From: Diplonema papillatum | Lineage: Eukaryota > Euglenozoa > Diplonemea > Diplonemida > Diplonemidae | Assembly: GCA_030068145.1 (NCBI GenBank) | Contig: JAPJBO010000028.1 | Span: 186,001 to 250,000 of the forward strand | Length of the DNA: 64,000 bases | Direction: 5' to 3' | Part shown: positions 9,926 to 18,900 of the stretch, piece after piece | Numbering within the stretch: position 1 is the stretch's first letter | Layout: every line of letters starts with the position of its first letter | Translations under genes and position numbers: made by a program | The notes under the pieces: model-generated | What the model was told of the DNA's origin: nothing | Seen by the model: only the letters and a program-made list of their open reading frames with translations | Databases searched by the model: none

Positions 9926-10756
9926 TCACGACAGAGAGTCGAACGACGTCGATTGGTCAGGGAAGCCGGCCAGCAGGTTCTTATTCTGGGCCAGGAGATC
10001 CCTCTGACGCGCAATGTGCGTCGTCAGGGAGCTGGAGTCTGTGGGAGGTCCGCGCGCCCGTTTTTCGGCCAGCTCCTTGTTCAGCTGGATCTCCACCTTC
10101 GACAGCAGCAGCTTGACGGACCTGTGCTGCTTCTGCTCCTGAGCCAGGGCGGCCTGCAGCTGAGTGGCGCTGGATCGGAGCGAGGACAGCTCGGCTTCGG
10201 CGCTGCGCAGCCGGTCCCGAAGCGAGTCGACGGCCCGCTTCAGCTCTTCGTTGGCGGCGCGGAGCTCGGTTTCGCGCTGTTTCGATGTTTTGAGGGACGC
10301 CGCCAGCGCATCCGAGTCGCGCTCCACCTCGCGCAGCTTGGCCGAGAACACGTCTTTGTCGCGCGTGACCTTCGCCAGGTCCCTACGCAGCTGCTGCAGC
10401 TCTTCCGCTGTTCGCTCCGCCTTCCTCGCGGCGTCCAGCTCGCACGTGATGCGCTTTTTCGACTCGTCCTGCAGGATCTGGCTCTGCCGGGCCGTCAGCT
10501 CGGAGACGGCTGTTTTGAGGTGGTCGTTCTCGCTCGCGGTGCTCTCGCACTGAGAGACCAGCTCGGTTATCTGCCGCGCGAGGCCTTCATTCTGCGCCTC
10601 CAGCGTCGCCTTCAGCGTTGCGTGAACGCTCTCGCGGTGGTCGCGCGACGCGTGCGCGGCCCGCAGCTTCTCCTCCAGCACGGACGCTTGCAGCCTGTAA
10701 TCGTCCGCCATCGCGCTGCTCTCGTGCGTTTCCCTCTGCAAAGTGTCGTGCAGCTT
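9926..10756 (-). CDS. GBP-like coiled-coil protein, exon 3 (C-terminus)
   Basis: Encodes 276 residues of almost continuous heptad-type coiled coil, starting KLHDTLQRETHE and ending STSFDSLS before the stop. The acceptor is CCACCGCAG just upstream of 10756. An alternative in-frame CAG acceptor 21 bp downstream would also keep phase 0. The exon joins exon 2 (14911-15291), whose donor GTATGT is also phase 0, so no codon is split. No start codon fits here, since the frame simply enters intron sequence upstream; this supports an exon rather than a separate gene. The 3' end was tandemly duplicated (9280-9925). Confidence 0.75.
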   Translation of the reverse strand, partial: KLHDTLQRETHESSAMADDYRLQASVLEEKLRAAHASRDHRESVHATLKATLEAQNEGLARQITELVSQCESTASENDHLKTAVSELTARQSQILQDESKKRITCELDAARKAERTAEELQQLRRDLAKVTRDKDVFSAKLREVERDSDALAASLKTSKQRETELRAANEELKRAVDSLRDRLRSAEAELSSLRSSATQLQAALAQEQKQHRSVKLLLSKVEIQLNKELAEKRARGPPTDSSSLTTHIARQRDLLAQNKNLLAGFPDQSTSFDSLS

Positions 10757-10805
10757 CTGCGGTGGGTTGTGTGTTTTTTATATATATTTTTTAGGACAAC
10801 ATGGC

Positions 10806-11549
10806 TTATATGGCCAGCCTACTTATCATAAACTGCTTATATGGCCACTAAAGTTTCATAAAATGCATATATGGCCAGCAATGTTTCAAAATACTGCTTC
10901 TATGGCCAAGGACGTTTCAGAATACTGCTTATATGGCCAGCAATGTTTCACAATACTGCTTATATGGCCAGCAATGTTTCAGAATACTGCTTATATGGCC
11001 AGCAATATTTCAAAATTGCCTATATGGCCAGCAATGTTTCAGAAACTGCTTGTATGGCCAGGAATGTTTCAGAAACTGCTTATATGGCCAGAAATGTTTC
11101 AATACTGCTTATATGGCCAGTAGCAATGTTTCGAAAACTGCTTATATGGCCAGCAATGTTTCAGAATACTGCTTATATGGCCAGCAATGTTTCAATACTG
11201 CTTATATGGCCAGTGGCAATGTTTCAGAAACTGCTTATATGGCCAGCAATGTTTCAGAGGTTGCTTATATGGCCAGCAATGTTTCAGAAAATTGCTTATA
11301 TGGCCAGCAATGTTTCAAAATTGCTTATATGGCCAGCATGCTTCGAAAGTTGCTTATATGGCCAACAATGTTTCAAAAGTTGCTTATATGGCCAGCAATG
11401 TTTCAAAAATTGCTTATATGGCCAGCAATGTTTCAAAAAGTTGCTTATATGGCCAGCAATGTTTCAAAAGTTGCTTATATGGCCAGCAATGTTTCAAAAG
11501 GTTGCTTCTATGGCCAGCATTGTTTCAAAAGTTGCTTATATGGCCAGGG
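10806..11549 (+). repeat. Left MULE inverted-repeat minisatellite, about 30-bp unit
   Basis: About 25 copies of a 28-33-bp unit, consensus core GCTTATATGGCCAGCAATGTTTCA followed by variable A-rich spacers (AAATT, GAAACT, AATACT, AAAGT). Length variation between units opens ORFs in all three forward frames, which explains the repetitive forward ORFs here; they are not genes. Confidence 0.9.
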
Positions 11550-11906
11550 GTACTTTTTGGGTCCAATTCTGGATATCTCTTTACGAGGGTGCAATTTTGG
11601 TCCGGGGGTGCCATCTTGGTCAAAACTTTGGGTCAGAATTTTTGGGTGGTCGAAATTTTGGGTGATTTTGAGTCAATTTTTGGGTAGTATTTGCGGTCAA
11701 TTATTTGTCACGGTTTTGGCTTGCAGTGGAGTGAGCAACGTCAGTCGGTAGGTGCAAGCTCAGATGCACACCAGACTTTTGCGCAGTGAAAAACGGTCGT
11801 GCCACAAGGTTTCAACATTAGAGTTCAAAATCACACAAAAAACATCACGCCAACAAACACCAGAAGATAGGTTTCAAAATTAGGGGCATAAGAAAGCGAG
11901 GATGGG

Positions 11907-12500
11907 GTGTTCACCATCAGTGCGAGTCTAGCACACACGTGCTCGGCCGCAAGCGGCTCCGTGGGCCTCGGGGGGCGCTTGCAAACTGACTGGCTGGCTA
12001 CCACCATCCAGCCGTGGCTCGTCCAGGAGCCAAAGTTATCTTCTGCTGCCATTGTGGCGCGTGCAAAGTCAGACTTCTCCGTCGACATTAGCACGTACGT
12101 GGCACTTCAGGCCCGCAGGCGAGCTGTTGATCAGAACAGCATTGCTGGAGAGGATACATACGGCCTGCTACGGTCGTACTTTGCGTCCGTCGAGAAAGAG
12201 GACCCGGCGGCTTCCTGCCGCGTGGTTGAAGACAAGGCGGGCCGCTTCAAGTACGCCTTCGCCGCGCACGGTGCGTGTGTTGCCGCACTGCCTCATATGT
12301 GTCCGATCGTAATCGTGGACGCCGCGCACCTGAAGCACACAGGAGGGCTCTTGTTCTGTGCTGTCGGGTTTGACGGCGAGGAGAACACGGTCCCTATCGC
12401 CCACACAATCGGATTAGCCGAAGACACAGAGAACTGGACGATGTTTTTCGTGGACCTTGGTGGTTTCGTGGACCGGTGCATTGCCCACAAAGGCCGTTGA
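11907..12500 (+). pseudogene. MULE transposase fragment
   Basis: A 197-codon open frame with a MULE-type arrangement. An N-terminal helical region (TDWLATTIQPWLVQEPKL..) leads to VIVDAAHLKHTGGLL, where the Asp matches the first catalytic Asp of the DDE domain. It continues with AVGFDGEENTVPIAHTIGLAEDTENWTMFFVDL, equivalent to the family's G.DG...P.A..... E...W..F strand-helix region. It stops at a TGA straight after this. The second Asp, the Glu and the SWIM zinc-finger region are missing, so it cannot be a complete transposase. Neighbouring inverted repeats identify the parent element. Confident family call, clearly truncated. Confidence 0.75.
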
Positions 12501-12514
12501 TGTCAGACTGCATT

Positions 12515-12898
12515 GCAATTTGTTGACCCAAATATGCACAAAATTCGAGCCAAAAATTGACCCAAATATTGCTCAAAATGTTTGACTCAAAAGTAACCCG
12601 AAAATTTACCCAAAAGTTCGACCCAAGTTTTTGGAAAATCTGACCCAAAAATTCGGCCAGAAATAGTGACACAAGAAATTTGCCCAGAAATTATACCCAA
12701 GAAGCACCCCTGGCCGGATAAGCAACTATCGAAACATTGCTGGCCATATAAGCAGTTTTCTGAAACGTTGCTGGCCATATAAGCAATTTTGAAACATTGC
12801 TGGCCATATAAGCAATTTTCTGAAACATAGCTGGCCATATAGGCAATTCTGAAACATTGCTGGCCATATAAGCAATTCTGAAACATTGCTGGCCATAT
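12515..12898 (-). repeat. Right MULE inverted repeat, inner part
   Basis: An inverted counterpart of the left repeat: an ACCCAAAA-rich tract (12515-12715), then ATATGGCC-type 30-bp units reading on the minus strand (12721-12898). The array is interrupted at 12898 by the fold-back element and resumes at 14339-14470. Confidence 0.8.
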
Positions 12899-14338
12899 GG
12901 GTCGATTTAAAAAAGGGGGGGGGGTTCACTTCTGGTCGGGTTTTCTTGCTTTCCGTTGATGTTCACGCAGCTCAGACACAAGGAATCGTCCCAGAAAGTT
13001 GTTTTAGGAGGTATTCTGACCATAAACTTGGAGAAGCCATCAACAAAACATGAAAACAGCCCCCAAAATGGTGAATTCACCCTATTTTCAATCACTTTGG
13101 GGCACCTGTGGTGTGACTGCTGTGCAATGCCTTTTTGTCGCCGCACCACCCCAGAACGCCTTGAAAACCCCCCAGAACACTCTGGAAGAACCCCAGAACA
13201 CCTTGGAAGACCCCCAAACCACCTTGGAAGACCCCATACTACCTTGAAAGACCCCCAGAACACCTTGGCAGAACACCTTCAAGGCCCCCAGAGGACATTG
13301 GAAAACCCCTGGCGCACATTGGCAGACCCTCAAAACACCTTGACAGACCTCTTGAACACCTTGGAACCCCCCAGAACACCTTGGAAACCCCCCAGAACAC
13401 CTCGGAAACCCCTCAGAACACGTTGGAAAGCTCCCAGGATACCCTGAAAGACCACCAGAGCACCTTGGTCGACCCCACCCAACCTTGGAAGACCTGTAGC
13501 ACACCTTAGAAGTACCCAGAACACCTTGGCAGAACTCCTTGCTAAGCCCCCAGACACCTTGGAAACCCCGAGAACACCTTGAAACCCCCCAGAATACCTT
13601 AGAACCCCCCCAGAACACCTTGAAAACCCTCCAGAACACCTTGGACACTCCTCAGAACACCTTGGAAGACCCCCTTACAACCTTGGAAACACCCAGAGCA
13701 CCTTGGAAAACCCCCCAGGACACTTTGGAAGACCCCCTGGACACTTTGGAAGACCCTGGACACTTTGGAAGACCCCCGGCACACCTTGGACGACCTTCAG
13801 AACACCTCGGAAGGTGTCCTGGGGGTCTTCCAATGTGTTGTGGGGGGGTTTTCAAGGTGCTCCAGGGGTTCCAAGGTGTTCAAGAGGTCTCGTAAGGTGG
13901 TTTGAGCGTCTGCCAACGTGCGCCAGGGGTTTTCCAGGGGGCTTGAAGGTGTTCTGCCAAGGTGTTCTGGGGGTCTTTCAAGGTAGTTTGGGGTCTTCCA
14001 AGGTGGTTTGGGGGTCTTCCAAGGTGTTCTGGGGTTCTTCGAGAGTGTTCTGGGGGGTTTTCAAGGCATTCTGGGGGTTCTTCCAGTGGAGCAGCGACAA
14101 AAAGGCATTGCACAGCAACCACACCACAGGTGCCCCAAAATGATTGAAAATAGGGTGAATTCACCATTTTGGGGGCTGTTTTCATGTTGTGTTGATGGCT
14201 TCTCCAAGTTTATGGTCAGAAAACCTCCTAAAACAACTTTCTGGGATGATTCCTTGTGTCTGAGCTGTGTGAACATCAACGGAAAGCAAAAGACCCGACC
14301 AGAAGTGAACCCCCCCCCCCCTTTTTTTAAATCGACCC
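12899..14338. mobile_element. Nested 1440-bp fold-back element with 4-bp target duplication
   Basis: It begins GGGTCGATTTAAAAAAGGGG and ends with the exact inverse. The outer 240 bp of each end align over their full length with about a dozen differences, and the similarity runs on into inverted internal minisatellites, so most of the element could fold back on itself. The flank reads GGCCATAT on the left and ATATAAGC on the right, while intact neighbouring units read GGCCATATAAGC. The insertion therefore duplicated ATAT (12895-12898 and 14339-14342). There is no transposase ORF, so the element is non-autonomous. It inserted after the minisatellite array formed. Confidence 0.85.
13145..14092. 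repeat. Internal minisatellite of the fold-back element, inverted halves
   Basis: About 20-22-bp units of the type CCCAGAACACCTTGGAAGAC fill the interior. They run forward from 13145 to about 13810 and in reverse from there to 14092, with the switch near AACACCTCGGAAGGTGT. Units vary (ACCTTGGAAACC, ACTTTGGAAGACC). The resulting ORFs on both strands are repetitive artefacts. Confidence 0.85.
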
Positions 14339-14479
14339 ATATAAGCAGTTTTCTGAAACATTGCTGGCCATATAAGCAATTTTGAAACATTGCTGGCCAT
14401 ATAAGCAATTTCTGAAACATTGCTGGCCATATAAGCAACTTTTTGAAAAATTGCTGGCCATAGAAGCACTTTACGCCTA

Positions 14480-14606
14480 TTTTTTTATTGCGACAACCAA
14501 TTGCTGCTTCCCTGGAGGACTGTATTTGTTACAGCTAAAAAGAAGGTCGGCAACGTTTAACCAGAACACATGCAGGTTAAATCGCACAAACAAAATTGAC
14601 AAACCA
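14480..14606 (+). repeat. Dispersed repeat family B, copy 1
   Basis: About 125 bp (GCGACAACCAATT..GACTGTATTTGTTACAGC..GTTTAACCAGAACACATG.AGGTTAAATCGCACAA) found inverted at 37508-37640 with roughly 80 percent identity. Translated on the opposite strand both copies keep VRFNLHVFWLN, so an ancient coding origin is possible but not shown. Here it lies within intron 2 of the GBP-like gene. Confidence 0.7.
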
Positions 14607-14910
14607 ACTTGGGTTCCCCTGGGCTGTCGAAAATACATTCCGATGGTTTTGGACGCGTTTGAATCCGTTGAGCGCAAGGACAGTCTGGGGCCCTGGAATG
14701 GAAGTATCGAACTTCTTTACCGAACGCTGCACTGCGCAGGTGCTTTAGTCAAGCTGAAAAACACCGAGTATCTTGCTGTGCACATGTCGGGTGTGAAAGT
14801 TCATCAAGGGTTCTGTTTGAGTAGCTTTGGAGGGTTGAGGAGCTTGTTGGAGCCTCCCGTTGACAATACTGGTATTTTTGACGGTTGGAGTGTTGGAGTG
14901 ATCCACATAC

Positions 14911-15291
14911 TTCCCGATCGGGCAGCTGGTCCAACTCGTAGCGATACGTGGCGAGTTGCACGCGCATGGCTTGCATCTCTTCTCGACAGTCGTCGAGCTG
15001 CGCCTGCAAGGCGTTTCGTTCCGAGGAGACGAGCTCATGCTGCCGCTTGATGTCCTCGCGGTACTTTTCGTGGGACTGCATGTGCGCCCCGAGCTGATCC
15101 CGTACGGCGTCCCTGTCCACCTCCCGGTCTTTGAGTGCCATATCCCGCTGCGACTTGACCTCCGTCAGCTCCGCCGTCGTGGCGCGCTCGCTTTCCCTGA
15201 CGCCTGCCAGCTCCTGCTCGACCTGCTTCAGTTCTTCGGCGAGAGCTTTGCGTTTCGTCTTCTGCTGGTCGACTTCCTTCTTTGACTCTTC
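14911..15291 (-). CDS. GBP-like coiled-coil protein, exon 2
   Basis: 127 codons of charged coiled coil (EESKKEVDQQKTKRKALAEE.. to ..YELDQLPDRE). The acceptor is AAAAAACAG before 15291; the donor is GAA followed by GTATGTGG at 14910. Both borders are phase 0 and match exon 1 (ends at 15940 before GTGTGTGG) and exon 3 (after CCACCGCAG at 10756). There is no ATG in a suitable place, and beyond the donor the composition loses its coiled-coil character at once, which supports the border. A short coding-like stretch in a different frame just upstream (15310-15440) might be an additional exon. Confidence 0.75.
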
Positions 15292-15309
15292 CTGTTTTTT
15301 ATTGTGTGT

Positions 15310-15440
15310 CATCCGTGAACTTGGCCTTGAGTACATCGATCGAGCTCTCGCAGGCACTCCGCTGTGACTGGGCGTCTCGGCAGACCCGTGCCAAACTGTG
15401 TACTTGCTTCAGTTTTCTCCGGCGGCTTTCCTTTTCTCCG
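15310..15440 (-). other. Possible extra small exon of the GBP-like gene
   Basis: In another minus frame, residues KLKQVHSLARVCRDAQSQRS.. read as coiled coil up to KAKFTDD before a stop. GATCGAT followed by GTACTC could be a donor, but it would leave an intron of only about 43 bp before the exon 2 acceptor. Weak AG acceptors exist upstream in phase 0. It may be a real short exon or a remnant. Confidence 0.3.
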
Positions 15441-15835
15441 GAGTGAAGCCGACATATTGAGGGAACCATGGTCAAGTATGACAAGTCACAGACAGCAGTC
15501 TGTGCAGTCTGTTACACAAGTACCCCACTGAGGGTACATGTGTACAGAGGACGTGCGGAAGTGCACGTACGAACAACACAGGTTTTTCCTAGCTAACCGT
15601 TGGAAAATTGGCACGCCATGCTGATGGGCCGATGCCTTCAGTAGTACTGACCACGGTGACAGTTGGGTCAACACAACGTGACTACGTGACGTGCAGGCCG
15701 GTCACGTTTCCGGCGGTGGCGTATCCTGCAAGCCGGCTGCGCGTAGGAGGAGCAAGAACGGAAAACCGTACACCGCCAAAGTAGGAGAAAGTAGAAGGGG
15801 AAACTAGAGTTTTCGTTGACCGCACACGTTGGTGG

Positions 15836-15905
15836 AAGATTTGGCAAAATGATCATGATCAGAAGGTCCTACTTGGGCGGTTCAGTTTCCTCACACATTG
15901 CATGT
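15836..15905 (+). repeat. Dispersed repeat family D, copy 1
   Basis: A 70-bp block (GATCATGATCAGAAGGTCCT..TCAGTTTCCTCACACATTGC) that recurs at 32565-32635. TTTTCGTTGACCGCAC upstream is also shared (15811 and 32507). It lies within intron 1 of the GBP-like gene, just after its donor site. Confidence 0.8.
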
Positions 15906-15939
15906 GGCTAAAAAGAAAGGACAGAAGCACTCCACACAC

Positions 15940-18900
15940 CAGGTCGCGCTGGAGGGCGGCAATGACCGACGAAGAGACGGCTTCCGCTTCGGCTAGGGAC
16001 CGGCGCGCGTCAGCCAGCTGCAGGGCGTGCGCCTGCGCCTTGCCGGCGAGCTCGGCGGTGAGGGTTTGCACCTGGTGCGAAAGCTCCGACTTCGACGCGG
16101 CGACGGCCCGCTGCTGCTCGAGACTGGCGGAGAGCTCGGCTTGCTGCTGCGAGGCGAGGACTTCGAGCCGGACGACGGCCGCCTGCGCATCGTGCAGGGC
16201 GGCCTTCTCGCGCGCGATCTGCTCCGCGTGCCGCGACTCGGCGCCCGAGCCGTTGGCTTTTTCGTCCTTCAGCGCCGCCTTCGCCGCGGCCAGCTCAGCC
16301 GTTTTTTCGCTAAGCGCCTCCTGGCTCTCGTCCAACCGGTCCCGCAGCCCTTGCACCGCCGACCGCAATGATCCCGTCTCGCTGCCCATCGCTTCCACGT
16401 CGAGGGAACGGGCGCTGATTTGATTCCGGAGGACGATGACCTCGGCGTGGCGCTCGGCCTGCTCGTCTTGCAGGGCTCGCTCGAGGGTCTCTATCTGCTC
16501 CCGCGCCTCCTTGAGCTCAGCGGTGGACGCGTCCAACGCGTGGCCCAGGGCCGCGGAGCGACGACGGGCGTCACTTTTGTCGGACAGCGCCGCGGCCACG
16601 GCACCGGCGCGCCCCTCCGCCTGCAGCGCGCGCAGCCGCGCTTCGAGCTGTTCGACGACTGCGTCGAGCTCCGTCCGCCGCCGCAGCTCCGCCTGCTCCC
16701 GGGCCGCGGAGGCGGCGGCCGCTGCCGCCGCCTGCCGAGAGGCGGCGGCCGCCGCGGCCTCGCGGACGGTGGCAGCCGCGAGCCGGGCTTCGGTACTCCG
16801 CAGGTCGGCCCGCAGCTCGCGCGCGATTTCCTCCGCCTGCTCCCAGCCTTTGCGCAGGGTGCCCACCTCGCCCGCCGCGGCCGCGGCGGGCGGGGGGGCG
16901 TCGGGGCGGTCGGCGGAGGGGGGGGGCAGTACGGGTTCCGACCAAAGGTCCTCGGCGCTGACGTGCTGGTGCACGGCGCCTGGTGGTGGTGGTACACCAC
17001 CACCGTCGACCGCTAGGCGGACGCGTTCCAGCTCTGAGGAGAGTGAGGACTCGACCAACGGGTGGTCTCGGTCGGTGTCGCGCGGGGGGTTGCGGGGTGC
17101 GCTGACGACAACCGCGCGGGAGGCGCCGTCCCCCGGTGAGTAGGTCGCGCCGAGGGTTGCCGACGTGTTCCCGTTCGGACTGCCGCGGCCGGGGACGGAG
17201 TGCCCGAGGGAGGGCGTGCCCGGCGGTGACTCTGCGAACGGCCGCGCGCCGGCTGCGGGGTCGAGGAACGACGGCGACGCGAAAGGCGAGTCGAGGAACC
17301 GCGGCGGGCTGCCGTCGGCTCCCGACGAGAACAGGAAAGACACCGTCTTCCCGCAGGCCTTGCCCGCGTGCGGCGAGCCCTGTGGAGAGCCGCCGAAGCC
17401 TTGCCTCCCTGGGGAATTGCCGATCCCCGGGGAATTGCCGAAGCCTTGCACCCTGGTGGAATGGCCAAAGCCTTGCCTCTCCCCAGGAGAATTGCCGAAG
17501 CCTTGCCCCCTGGTGGAATCGCCGAAGCCTTGCCTCTCCCCAGGAGAATTGCCGAAGCCAGGCCCCCCCGTGGCGTTGCCGAAACCCTGCCTTCCAGAGG
17601 CATTGCCGAAGCCTTGTTCCCCAGGGGAGTTTCCGAAACCGGGCGGCCCCGTGGCATTGCCGAAACCTTGCCTTCCCGAGGCGTTGCCGAAGCTTTGTTC
17701 CCCGGGGGAACTGCCGAAGCCTTGCCTCCCAGAGGCACTGCCGACGAAGCCTTGCTCCCTGGAAGAATCGCCGAAGCCCCCGTGCCCACTCGGCCGCATG
17801 GGCGTCGCCGGGGACCCGTGGCGCCGCGGCTCCGCGCCCGCCGCCGATGCCTTCGCGAGGCGGGCGCGCAAATCGTCGCGCTGCCGGGACAGGCCGGCAA
17901 CCGCGGCGGCCAGCCGCACTATTTTCTCGGACATCCGCTCGAACTCCGACCGCCCCTCCGGGCCCAGCCGGTCCCCCGCCGGCTCGTCCCCGGCGCCGGC
18001 GAGCGAGTCGATCCGGGCGAGGAGGTCGCGCGACTTCTGGTGCTCGAAGACTGCTCGGGAGGAAGAGTCGAGGATGCTCCGGTCCGAGAGGACCGGCGCG
18101 CACGACGTGAAGGGGTCGTCGACTTTTTGGACGGACGGGGAGGTCAACGGCGAGCTAGGACCTTCGGGTAGAACGGAGGTGTACGGGGGTTTCCCGTGGT
18201 GGTGCTGCTGCGTCTCGAGCATCTTGTTGATCCGGTCGATTTCCTCGCGGAGCTGGGCCGCGTGTGCGTCGTGGGTGGACCTCTCGGATGCGAGGCGGCG
18301 CTCCCAGTGCCTTCCCTGGTCTTCCAACGCGAGGCGCCGGCGCTGCTCGTCGAGGTACCGTTCTTCGTACCCGCGGCTGCGTTCCTCCCACAGCCCTTCC
18401 CTTGCCGACAGCATCGACTGCCTTGCGTCTTCGCCGCCCGATTCCCGCTCCCTGTCCTCGACGACGGTGCTCCAACGCTCCGCCCACCTCGCGACCTCAG
18501 CCCGCAACGCCGCGGCGGCCTTCCTCTCATCGGCGAGCTCTGCTTCGAGCCCGGAACGGGCGTCGCGGGCAGCGGCGGAAGCCTCGTCTTTTTCGGCGAG
18601 CCGCCTCTCAACGAAGACGCCCGTGTACTCGACGAACCAGCGCACAACAGCGTCGACCATCGAGAACACGCCGGCTAGACCGTCCGGACCCGGCGGGAGG
18701 AGAGGGAGGCAGGGCAAAGGGGAGACGGCCGACCGAGCTGCGCCCGCGAAGGAGGACACGGTGTCCTGCAGAACGAGCGTCCACTGGGCCCAGGTCTGCA
18801 CGGCGGCGGCCTTCCCCGAGAGGCGGGCGACTGCGGCGGTCTCGGCGGACGCGAGAAGCGGCGCCGCTCGGCGGAGCGAGGCTTCCGTTTTGCGCGCGGC

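Larger units (their letters stand above)
10795..14481 (+). mobile_element. Mutator-like (MULE) element with minisatellite inverted repeats, in intron 2
   Basis: A MULE transposase relic (11907-12500) sits between two inverted blocks. The left block is a tandem array of about 30-bp ATATGGCCAGCAATGTTTCA units (10806-11549) followed by GGCCAGGGGTACTTTTTGGGT and a TTTTGGGT-rich tract. The right block is the mirror: ACCCAAAA-rich tract, ACCCAAGAAGCACCCCTGGCC, then the same array inverted (12721-12898 and 14339-14470). Long inverted repeats carrying tandem repeats are known in MULEs and fold-back elements. Possible 9-bp duplications are TATTTTTTA just before 10795 and TATTTTTTTA just after 14475, with one extra T. 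The whole element lies inside intron 2 of the GBP-like gene, opposite to its direction, and hosts a nested fold-back element (12899-14338). Confidence 0.65.

Noticed and set aside
9839-10831. Forward ORF of 330 codons
   Set aside because: Antisense shadow of the coiled-coil exon 3.
10806-11549. CRISPR array (about 30-bp repeats)
   Set aside because: Units are contiguous with only 3-8-bp variable joints and have an inverted partner flanking a transposase relic. The context is eukaryotic with introns.
13088-13895. 186-codon and 118-codon ORFs on opposite strands
   Set aside because: They are the 20-22-bp internal minisatellite of the fold-back element.
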